Positions 38,052 through 48,446 of a stretch of 64,000 bases of DNA are shown piece by piece; the first letter of the stretch is position 1, and every line of letters starts with the position of its first letter. The notes beneath the pieces were generated by a model that was given only the letters and a program-made list of their open reading frames with translations, did no database searches and was not told where the DNA came from. The position numbers and the translations under genes were made by a program. Source of the DNA: Neodiprion pinetum (Eukaryota; Arthropoda; Insecta; Hymenoptera; Diprionidae); the NCBI RefSeq assembly GCF_021155775.2, contig NC_060232.1:9555257-9619256 (forward strand), given 5' to 3'.

Positions 38052-41000
38052 TATACAGAGTTCTTTCTTATTTTTTATTGTTTCTTTTCATTTACGTGTT
38101 ATTTGATCGGAAAATGGAAAAAATATAATTGGTACCTCTAAATATGAATGTTAAAAGCTCATATTTGGCTAGAATATTCTGTTTGAGGTGCTGTACCGAA
38201 ATTTTGACGCGCGTTTGAATAATAAAAATTATTTTTTTCTGTGAACACCCTGTCATAGGTAGGCACATTATATCATCGTCACTGTCTTTCGACGCAAGTT
38301 TTTATAAATTTTGTCAGATGCGACATCGACAAAGGAGAACAGAAAACATAGCACACAGATTAAGTTGAAAAACACAACTTTCGCGAAACTTTCACCCATT
38401 TACTGCTGCTGCAGAGGTGGATGAAAACTGGTAGAACGTCCCCCTGGTGCACTCGACTCTGTGACAGCTTGGAAAACTTGTTGAGATGTAAATAATACTC
38501 ATTTATCTTACGAGAATAATAAGCCGAAAACTTATTCACATCCTCCCATTCACGGTGTGAGCGTCGAGTAGAAAATCTAGAATTTTTTTCAAAAGGAATT
38601 ACTTTGCTTTTCAAAAAATAAAGCTTAACTAGATGACCAAAGTATCTGTTTGATTATGTATATTTCATACATTTGTCAGTACAAACAGTGATTACGGTAC
38701 ATCAGGATAAATAAATTATCTAGCTTAGTTTCACCGGCTTAATGGAAAGACATATAAATTCAGCATTGAAGTATAGTGTCTGTGACAAAATCGATGAAAT
38801 ACCCTGAAAATTGTGTTGGAATTGATAAACTTCTTGCTATTAGTCGAACGGTATCGTTTGAGCAAAAGGTTCCGCGTTGAGATTTCAGTTAGCTTGCAGA
38901 TCGACAATAATTTTGAAAGTCTCGTAAGACTTTTCACTCCTTTAGTCATTGTTAGATATTTCATTATTGTTCAGGGTCGTAGTCCCTTCAGCGCATGGCA
39001 GAATTATCTTGCCAGATTTGGGACCTTTGTCTTTTCTATATGGCTTAACCCGACTTGTGATTTACCTTCCACGATAGTCCGAACCGTAACGGAATATATA
39101 GATTAAAGTAACACTATTTATATTGAAAAAATTGCGTCGGTACGCAAAAAATATAATGTGTAATACCTGTGTATAGGCGATAGTTGAACGAGCGTGGCTT
39201 GCTCCAGGAACCGAACTACATCTTCCGCACTTTCACACAATATACTATTTCCTGTAGGACGATTGCAATCTTTTTGGAATCGCAACCTCTGACACCTAAC
39301 GAAATATTGACACTAGGACGTTGATAGATAGATAGACCCATGCATATACTATTTTCTAGTTTTCACCAGAAGTTCACGCGTCAACGAGTAACGAGGCTAA
39401 TGAAATCTAGGAACGTAGCAATATATCAATTGCACAATAAAGTGGAATAACGTAAACCACGCAGTGGGTTATAACACGGAGTCAGTTACAAGCATACCGT
39501 ACCACCTAATATTTACCTGACCAATATGCGAAATTCTTATTATCATGCAAATTGAACGACGCTGGGGGATTTCGCGAGAGTAACGAAACCGGCGATTAAG
39601 CCGTTATAACGGTTATACGTAGTAAAATTATAACGATGAACTTCGGCGTAATCAGTGTCGCATCGAGTCGTGGATTCGTTGCCACGTTCAACTCCATTGC
39701 AGTTGAAACCCAAAAGCCACGAACAAATTCAAGAGCTACGGATGTCGCAGTCAAACTGATTGTGAGGCCGATTAGTTCATCCCTCTTGGATTCTTAGGTA
39801 TCGAAATGTTTTCAGAGCAATAGAACCAAATTGGGTCTTTAGACCTTCTACAATTTTTTACTTACACCTGTTTTCTTTCGCGTTTTCCGCATAATCTTAA
39901 AATATGAAGAAAAAACTCTCAATCAACGAAAAATTACAGATTGTGTGGAAATTTGAATGTTCGCTGAATTCCGATAGCCAAATTATATTGCATTGAGCTG
40001 ACGGGTATTACCGACAACTTGTCTTTCTTATCAAAGAATTGGGTAAAACCCAAATTATTGTTTAAAATTAACAAAGTAGATTTTTCCTCATATGTTTCGT
40101 TATATCATTAAATAATTTCAACCTTGTCAAATTGAATTGACCGAAACAAACGATTAGTAAAATATTTGCGGTAGTTCATTGGTTTTAAATCGAAGTACAA
40201 AAAGGAACGTCAGTAAAAAAAACTCGTGAATCATAGGACTCCAATATATTTCAAGTGAATTTTTTTCAGCCATCCGATAAGAAACGTCAGGTATAATTCC
40301 TAACAAAGCTCTGACTCGTTCCTGCAGCGCAACCAACAACCGATAAACTTTATCACACATTTGATTGGCAGAGGTCAACGAAACACCCGTATTATTTAGG
40401 TATCACATATTTTCGCCCAGACATCATTTACGTACGTGAAATAAATTTTTTTTCATAAGTGATGATTAGCCACCCGGCCGGCTTGAATCATTAGCCGTAA
40501 CGCGCATCTCCATTTTAAGGGCGTTGGTAACAAACAGGATAATTATGACTCTACCTATATTTACGCGTTGACTTCCACGATGGATTTATTGGTACCGGAG
40601 TACAGGCTGCAGCTAGGACATCAATCACGGAGGATAATGTTCGAACTGAGGGAACAATTTGAAAATTATACGTAACCAACGTCGACGCACATGCAGGAAT
40701 ATATAATCCAGACACGATAGTTTAACGCGCGTTACACACACGTACGTATGTGAATACATGAATTGTAGATATGAGAACGACCGCCGGTGCACGCGTACAA
40801 AACCGACAATGAACACGATGCCGGCATAATATATAATAATATGATATTCGATACGCTTATAGCCTGTTCCGCAGCTTCGTTATTCCACGTTGGTTATTTT
40901 GATACCAGAAAACGCAGCTACAACCCCGGAATACCGGAATACATATATCAGCCAATACGTCATTTCCCCGGAATATTACGAGCTATGTACCGTTCGTGAA

Positions 41001-42050
41001 AACGGGTGTAATCGAGCGTACATCGAGTTACAGGTACGTGGGCATGCCGCTACTAGTTAGTTTTCGATACTTTGTAATTTTACTTAATACTAGTTGCACC
41101 GTGTTGCAATTCATATTTCCGAATTTGCGAGTCTGTTTCGCCACCTCTTTACGCGAGTATTGAATTCGCAATACCTTTCGCGTTACACGAAACCCTGTTG
41201 TTAAATCAAAGACAGGAATTAAAAAGGCCCGCAACTGCCCGAAAGACATTTTTTTTCCAAAATAGAGACAAACTTTTTTCTTTGCTGCGTAATTATTTGT
41301 CATAGTTATTGAAAAACGCGGGAATCCTGAGGGAATTTGGGATCCTGATTTTAGTAAACAACCTGATGCAACAAACATTTTAAATTATTTGTAAGATATC
41401 GGGGAAGAACTGTGCTGTCGGTAAATTGTTTTGAGTCAATTACGCGAATACAAAATTACGGAAAACTCTGTGCAAACTGTAAGGCTTTCGTTACTTCGCA
41501 AGGAATCGATGTACGGTAAAAAATATGTTTTAAAACTAAGTATCGCTTCAAGCAACGCATCGTTTTGCCGTCAGTTGTCACAGCGCCTTATTTTCGTTTT
41601 CAATACGCCTATCGTTTTGCGATAATAAGAATATTTCACAAAAGGATTAAGTTATTGTGAAACAGAAAAATTTACATTTTCGATAATAAATTGGGAACAA
41701 AATAAAAATTGCACCGATCGAGAGCAAAATCACTGAAAACCGTTCGTCGATACGCTTTCGCGAAGACGAGAAAAAACAAAGACCAAGGCTGAAAATGATG
41801 TGTTATCTTCTCAACATTTATTTCTCACAATATTTCGATGTTTTTTGAACCACAGCATAGGGAACATAAACTTAAACCCTATACTGCATACATCGCGGAG
41901 TAAGCGAGAGCAAGCATAGATAAGAATATTATACAGTACAATATCTTGTAAGAAATATCGGTTCCACTTTGCGAGCTTCCATTACTACGGATCGCATTAG
42001 CGATAGGAACGAACAAAATTACGAATCCTTTCGTCATACTTGGAGGGGGG
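38052..42050. other. non-genic DNA, no gene recognised
   Basis: Frames such as 38,813-39,106 (plus) and 41,028-41,378 (minus) have no motif I know. A 30-codon frame at about 40,579-40,671 (start ATGGATTTATTGG) has a good start context but no supporting homology. Confidence 0.35.
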
Positions 42051-42095
42051 CGCTGTATGTTTTTTCTTTTTTACTCGTCGCTGTTTTCTCGACCT

Positions 42096-42136
42096 CTTTT
42101 TTATTATTATTGTTGTTATTATTATTATTATCATTG
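42096..42136. repeat. TTA/TTG trinucleotide microsatellite
   Basis: About a dozen TTA/TTG/ATT units in a row, read as Ile/Val/Leu runs in overlapping frames. Those frames are not genes. Confidence 0.85.
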
Positions 42137-43797
42137 GGATTGTTTTTTGTTCTCGAATGTTTTGTTCAGCTCTGTTCACACTCACTTATCTAGTAATCAT
42201 CACACCAGGTAATTCCTGTGAAGCCAGCAGTATATGATTTTTTTGAAAATTGCTGCAATCAAAATGTCGAAGTTAGTAATGTCTGATGTTCACATTTTCA
42301 GAGCAACTGAATGGCGACGGAACTTGATTTCTTTAAATTTTTGACAAATGTTTTAATCTCTAATGCAAGCCAGCCTGGTATAAAAAAAAGACGCGTCATA
42401 TCATTCCTTAGAAAAGCGTCATAGCGAGAGAATGAAAAATATAAAATGAAATGAAATGGCACTTTTTGATTCAGTGGCGTGGAAAATCGAAAGGTCGATT
42501 TAAGCCGATTTGACGCTAAAGTAAGTTCCAGAAGCAACATCAAACAGATAGTCTAATGATTATGTTCTGCTATTATATCATGTGCAAAATTATCGTGTTG
42601 GGTCGATATCCGAGTAAAGAATGGGATAGGTCGAATGTGGTTAATTTCATGTTCAACTATGACGTACAAAACACACACTTACTCTGGGAAAAAGCACACA
42701 GGTTTCGACTACAAAGATAATACAGAATTCATTGTTTCTGATAAACTATTCCGCAAATTGAATTAGTAATTAGTCAATTTGCATATCCATTTTTCACAGT
42801 GAAAATCTTTGCGGTGAATGTCGAAGATGATAAATTTTCATCTTTTATTCCTGCGCTTTAAAAATATGAAAAAGAATGCCTGTACTTAATTTTCACTCGA
42901 GTAAAAATAAGCTAAATTTGAATGTCCTGAAAAATGAAATGTATTCATTGGAATGGAAATACTTCACGATGATACAACGTGAAAGAGCTACTTATATAAA
43001 TGTTGCATATCTGTATGAGGAGGGTTTAAACCTGGGAATGCTGTAGGGATCTGCTCTGAGACTGATGTATAATAAAAGGACAATAGAATACAACAAATAG
43101 GTCGAAGCAGGTCTGTCGACTGAATCCGGTGTACTCAAGTATCGATAAAATATTTACGAACAGTGATGTATACCTACCGACTCCCGGGAACTTAGCGTCT
43201 CGAGTTAAAACCTCCAGGCATACTTTTTAACCGGAGGGAATTTTATCCCCGATTTTCTCGGCGCATAGCTCTTTCAAAACGCAGCAAAAGACAAGTCCAT
43301 AGAGAACATGGTATCGCGGTTAGTAGTAATGACAAAAAATCGAGCATCTACTTGAAACTATTATATAAACAAAGTTATAAAGTAATGAACATGCTTACAC
43401 GTTAATTTCTGTAAATTCTTAGTCTTTCTCTACGTAAACAATATGAGCCATACGTCATCATATATATATGGAGTGAATGACGTTACGGTAACGATTCATG
43501 CTGAGGAGAAACCGTAATTTCGCAATTTTGGAACTGTTTGAAATTCAGTAAGCCGTTATAAAACAAAACGTATTCATATTTTGCAATTTTAGTTCCCTCA
43601 AAATCATTGTAAAACGAAGGAAATAGTGATTTTTCCCAATATTTCCGTACGATAACATTACCAACTTCAACCTCGTCATACGTCTCATTTGTCAGCTTGA
43701 TAAATAACAGTTACACGATGAAAAGAAAAAACAATACTTCACGGAGAAAGAGAGAAGAATCCACCGAAAAAAAAAAGAACAAAACAAAAATTTTTAA
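42137..43797. other. non-genic DNA downstream of the tRNA
   Basis: No gene recognised. The last part (about 43,740-43,797) is A-rich and supplies the T-run terminator of the minus-strand tRNA gene. Confidence 0.4.
43786..43790 (-). terminator. RNA polymerase III terminator of tRNA-Tyr
   Basis: Five consecutive T on the minus strand begin 7 nt after the tRNA discriminator base, the usual position for Pol III termination. More T runs follow further downstream. Confidence 0.75.
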
Positions 43798-43900
43798 TCC
43801 TTCGAGCCGGATTTGAACCAGCGACCTATGGATGTCTCTCACTTCGAGTCGTAACTCAGCCAACTACAGTCCACCGCTCTACCAACTGAGCTATCGAAGG
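43798..43900 (-). tRNA. tRNA-Tyr (GTA anticodon) with 30-nt intron
   Basis: The minus strand folds as a complete tRNA. The acceptor arm is CCTTCGA/TCGAAGG with discriminator A, the D arm holds TAGCTCAGTTGG (A box), and the T arm holds GGTTCAAATCC (B box). The anticodon loop is split after ACTGTAG, one base 3' of the GTA anticodon, by a 30-nt intron that resumes at ATCCAT. The spliced length is 73 nt. Tyr is a tRNA species that regularly carries an intron in animals, and the exon parts match the well-conserved insect tRNA-Tyr. CCA is not encoded, as usual for nuclear genes. Confidence 0.97.
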
Positions 43901-45851
43901 TCTTGTCGAATTATAGCGAGTATTTGGTATTGAAGAAAGTTAAAACAATGAGACTAGAAAAAAACACGAATATTAATGTGCAACGGTGGCATCAACCGCT
44001 CCTGACCTCTCTGTTAAAATCGGTGTGCTTGATGCAGAATTCCCGAATCTCTGGGCACAACGTGAATTCCACGTATCTGTATTTAACAAATAACAATAAA
44101 TTGTGCTTAACATTGATCGCTCTTGTCGGAGCTATTCGACCGTTAGGACGAACCTGTCAAGACGAGGACGAGAGACGACATTAATGAGCAGATGCTGCGC
44201 CTAACGCCTACGAAGAATTCGCTTGATTTCGTAAGCGTACTCGATGACGAATAATCGAAAGGCCAAGTTCATTAACAAGAGCGACACGTGCGCTGTTGTT
44301 TGCTATTGGTCGAAGGCGTCGCCTCGACGCTACGTAACGCAAAACAAAGCGCAGCGATTACGTACCGTTTTGACCGACGCACGAAGCGAGCGGTCGAGTT
44401 GCAGTTGTTCGAGAGATAACAAACGCGAGGGATATAACCTCGGATTGCACTTACCGGAGGTGAAATTGTCAACGTCTCCGAGATTCGCGCCGAATTTGGC
44501 AGCAGAACACCGTCGATGATTCAACGCTGCGACACCCGCCGTTACGTCACTCGTTACTAATTACACTTGCGTGATGATTCGAGGGCGCTTTTGTTGTTTA
44601 CTCGTGGCACCATAGCACACATTACACCCTTGGGCCGTGCTCGGACGCTCGTGCACGCCGCTCTCGATGTTTTCCTTCGTGAATTCCTACGCCTCGAATA
44701 ATCACGGGGCCTTTCTGGCCTTGGACAGTCCTGAAAAGCTGAGTCGCCTCGCGTGTCGCCATCTATCGTACCAGACTGGCGTTAAGTCGTGTATGCGTGA
44801 TAAAATAGGTTAATAATGTTTCGGGTAAGCAACATCTTTACAACAGCGATTGATGAATGCCTGCGCGTTTGCACGGGCAGCTTCGTTTAATGGTATTGCA
44901 GTTTTCGATGGTATAGCTTGCGCCTAAAAGCGTTGACCGAAGATATAGACGTGAGCACGTTCAGCCGTGGGCTAATATATCCTCTGGTTAAGCAGGCTGA
45001 GTGGTTTCGCGGGTAATTCTATCGTTCGGCACTTGCTGACCCGTCTTACGGGATCCCAGTGTTAAATCGCGGCGGTATGGTAGAACACTATAATTTCGGC
45101 CAGGCCCGGCGGCTCCCCTTGCGAGCAGTGGACTTACATTGGAGCTGATTTGTAGGTTAACTATAACAAAGAAGAGAAATATTCAGATTTTCAAACTTTT
45201 GCATATTTTTCAACCTTCTACATCCATGTGTACCAAACAATTTTATAAAAACTTTAATTTCTATCGTTTCTCTCGAAAGAAGTGATGTTTAGTTTTGAAA
45301 GACCGTAATTTATCCCATAACACACGGGAATTATTTATACAGTAATCTTCAGATTGACTATAATAACGGAATTCCCGTCATCGGGAATTCGTAACATCGT
45401 AAACACAATTATTTTTATTTCGACAGAACTACCTTCGATAAGTGAACAATGTTGCATAATAATTATTAAAATCTGTTCAGATAATGAATCTAAATCTTAT
45501 CTTTTCTATCCCAATATGCCTTCACATTTCTCTTGAAGTTGAAATGCAAGAAACTCAGAAACATGGTACAGATTGCAAAAAAATGACTGAACAGTATATA
45601 TGATTAATATGTAAGATTCACGAAAAAAATTCGATTAAGCTTGATCGTAAAGTTTTTCAATAGCGCAACGTTCATGCACAATTTCACCATTTCTTACACG
45701 GAAATTGCAATTATATTTTACTTGCTTCTTGAGATCGAGAAACAACTTGACGGTAGAACTCAGAAGTGGAAATTTGTATTTTTGCTCAAGCTTGATCGAT
45801 CGGAACTTCGGGTACAGAAAACAAAATAAGGTGAAATGGTTACTAAAATAT
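43901..45851. other. GC-richer intergenic region, possible promoter or untranslated exons
   Basis: About 44,150-45,140 has markedly more G+C and CpG than its surroundings, with CTATTGGTCG (a CCAAT-like box, about 44,302) and long but motif-free open frames on both strands. A plus-strand ATGTTTCGG|GTAAGC at 44,816 could be a tiny first exon, but the nearest acceptor (TATTGCAG, about 44,901) leads to an in-frame stop. About 45,150-45,850 is AT-rich and is the downstream flank of TMA16. No gene is supported. Confidence 0.3.
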
Positions 45852-45856
45852 TTATT
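45851..45856 (-). promoter_or_regulatory. AATAAA poly(A) signal overlapping the TMA16 stop codon
   Basis: On the minus strand the sequence GTTGAATAAATATT places the TAA stop inside an AATAAA hexamer. If this signal is used, the 3'UTR would be only about 10-30 nt. No other AATAAA was noticed close downstream. Confidence 0.5.
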
Positions 45857-47452
45857 CAACTTCCATAAAACAAGGTTTGTCTTTTTCGCTATGTGCGTCG
45901 CTTGTACCACTTCTATTACTCGTTACCTTGTCGTCTGTACTATCTTTACCATGTGTTTCTGCCATCAATTTGTCAAGAGTCTCGTCACCAGACTTTGTCA
46001 CAGATTTTTTGGCTGGTTTCACGCTATAGCGCATGGCTTTCAGCAAATGATTTTTACCAAACCTTGTGAATTTAAAATTTGGCAAATACCTGAGCTCGCC
46101 GTCCCATTTTCGAAGCATTTCACACTGCGCTGGGTTGAATATGTCCGGTATTTCTAAAATTGGTAAAGAAACAATCAGTTTGGCTGAAACTTACAAATAC
46201 AAACTTAACCCCAGAAAGGTACATTTCCAAATCTGATCACTAATGGTACACATAGGTGTATGCCACCTGTGTTCTTTTAAGTATATGCCATTTCATCTGT
46301 AATAAAGATTTTCGAATACTTCGAATACAGAGTTTTCACCAAATCAATAGAAATATCTGTTTAAAAAAACCGATTTACACCATTTTTTGTTATAAGTAAA
46401 TCGTACTGCTTGAAAACTCGTCAGATATACAATGCAGGGAAGGAAATAGCTCTGCGTAGCAGACACCCAGTGTAGCGTTCTAGGGTAATAATAATACGTT
46501 CTATACAACAAAATCACAAACTATCCTTTTCATTGTTGGAAACGAAAGTACTAGATGGTAGAACTTCGAGGAGAAGACTCTAAAAGCTATAAGAATATAG
46601 TCGGTAGAATAGTCTAACTGAGGCAATTCAGTTTTGGGATGAAAGGCTGACATGAGTGATTAAGAAAAATTCAGTAGCAGTCTACCGTACATAAAGCTAC
46701 AATAAATTGAAATTCAATTTCTCTCCGTCGTTGACTCTACTGGACAACATCCATAGAAATGCATCAAGTTTCACCTATCCCACATGTATCGTACTCCGCC
46801 TCCTCATTCTTCTTAGTCATGCGTAATATGTCCTCCCTGCTAGCGTGCTGCCTGTTTTTTCTGCCACCGATCGAATGCTTGATACTTATCTGCTCCAATT
46901 CTTCATCGTTACGGGCCATGTACCTATGAAAAACCATGAGTATTGTAAAGCAGGAGCTTGTAACTTTACACAGATAATTTAAGATTTAAATTACGGTACA
47001 AACTTTTTTACCAACTCATCGGCGAGTTGTGGAGTATAGGGGCAGACGTCAGGCAACATGTTTTCCTGTATCCACAGCATTTTTTCACCAATTAAATTCT
47101 GCTTCATGGCATTTCCAAGTTTCAGTTTCTCCCTGTTTGTTATTCTGCGCAATGAAACAGTCTCGTCTCAGTTAGTATTTTTATCCCGCAATTAGTTATA
47201 GTGCCAGCGGTTGAAAACGTGGAGAAAGTAATAAGCAGAATAAACTGTTTTGAGACTGCGGAATTACCTTTTTGTCTTTTTCGTTATCGCTATCGACTTT
47301 CGACTATTCGGATGCATAACCTTCTTTGCAGAGGCTAGGACTTTCTTCATTGACATCGACTGGAATCAGAAATTAGGAACATGGAGCAATTGTTAGTGTT
47401 ATCACAAACTCTCACGCTATCAATAAAAAATCACAGAGACTGTATTTACCAT
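45852..47452 (-). CDS. Tma16: translation machinery-associated protein 16 (TMA16), 5 exons
   Basis: A factor that associates with late 60S pre-ribosomal particles; it is expected in the nucleus/nucleolus. Exons: 47452-47450 (the ATG alone, followed directly by GTAAAT), 47359-47268, 47144-47004, 46923-46775, 46153-45852. The phases close to give 228 residues plus stop. Family signatures in order are KKVMHPNSRKS near the start, NREKLKLGNAM, EKMLWIQENM, LVKKYMARNDEELEQI, GRKNRQHASREDILR, IEIPDIFNP and LRKWDGELRYLPNFKF. The exon 3 donor is GTTTGT; the nearby GT four bases later would break the frame of the next exon. A charged ~65-residue tail after the conserved end (KPAKKSVTKSGDE...) makes it somewhat longer than human TMA16 (about 203). 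The family call is firm. The one-codon first exon is inferred and another 5' exon is possible. Confidence 0.9.
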
Positions 47453-48446
47453 TTTAAAACTGATTGCTGCGTGACAAATTCCAACCACGTGTTGTACTCA
47501 GCTGTGCTGTGATAAACGCGCCGTCTTGAGTCTTCCGCGTTCCAAATGTCTACGGCGCGTTCCGAAATTAGCTAGCAACGATAAAAACTCCCTAGAACAG
47601 AAGCAGAGCTACTCACGAACTCCGCAGCGCAGAAGAGATAAAAAAAAAGTTTGTTGACAGGATTGAGTGCTAATATCAGAACACAGGCAATGTTAGCATA
47701 AGGATAATGTCAGCAGTGGGAAGAAGAGCGAACCCGACGTATGGATGACTAGATTGTAGAACACCGATCTCTATTGAGTACATGCTTTTCCCGACAATAG
47801 GAGCGGTGAGCTATTACCTCTACTTGTTGTCCCTTCACCTGCCGGATTGAATTGAACTTTTTTTTTATCGCTTGTTGGTCGTTTGGTGGTAAATACCAGA
47901 CCACTTCTGACGTTTACCGGTTTTCTGTTCATTTACGAAGAATAATTTTTAACAATGGCCTGGGAAATTTCGATGAGGCGTCATTTTCAACTGTTTTTTT
48001 TATCGTTCATTGATCGTTTGCCGATGTTGATGGACCAATTTGGATGGTTATCCATTCTAATAGCTTTAAAAATTTCTCAATATACACATATAACTTATAA
48101 AGACCCTAAATGTTCTAGAAGCATTTGGATTCAAAGGATGGCCTTATTCAAAATCAAAGTATTCGATATTCGCTTGCACTTTTCAACAAACTGAAATGAA
48201 TGAAAAGAAATAGTTGAGATTCAAATTCAAACATGGTGAAAAAAGATAATGAAAACAGCCGCTTGCCCGGAATTCGGAAATACAATAACCAAAAGAACGA
48301 GGAAGGATTGTAATTCAGCTAACTTCAGACCTGTTTCTAGCTGGAATTTATAGATTAATTTTGTGATGAGTATAATGTTCTTTTATTATATTTTAAAAGA
48401 AATAACCTCAACTGATGGTCATTTTTTAATAATTTATTTAATAATC
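47453..48446. promoter_or_regulatory. divergent intergenic region between TMA16 and the secreted-protein gene
   Basis: This ~1 kb separates two divergently transcribed genes and should contain both promoters. About 47,470-47,640 is GC-richer, as expected next to a housekeeping gene start. A 79-codon plus frame at 47,955 (context AACAATGG) has no recognisable domain. I saw no TATA box with confidence. Confidence 0.4.

Noticed and set aside
42040..42237. ORFs with Ile/Leu/Val runs resembling membrane segments
   Set aside because: They are translations of a TTA/TTG microsatellite.
45705..46157. 150-codon plus-strand ORF
   Set aside because: It is antisense to the last TMA16 exon and its 3' flank, is rich in Phe/Cys and has no homology.
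48363..48446. Upstream ATGs as the start of the secreted protein
   Set aside because: Starting at 48363 would bury the hydrophobic segment behind 28 residues. The ATG at 48447 gives a standard 21-residue signal peptide.
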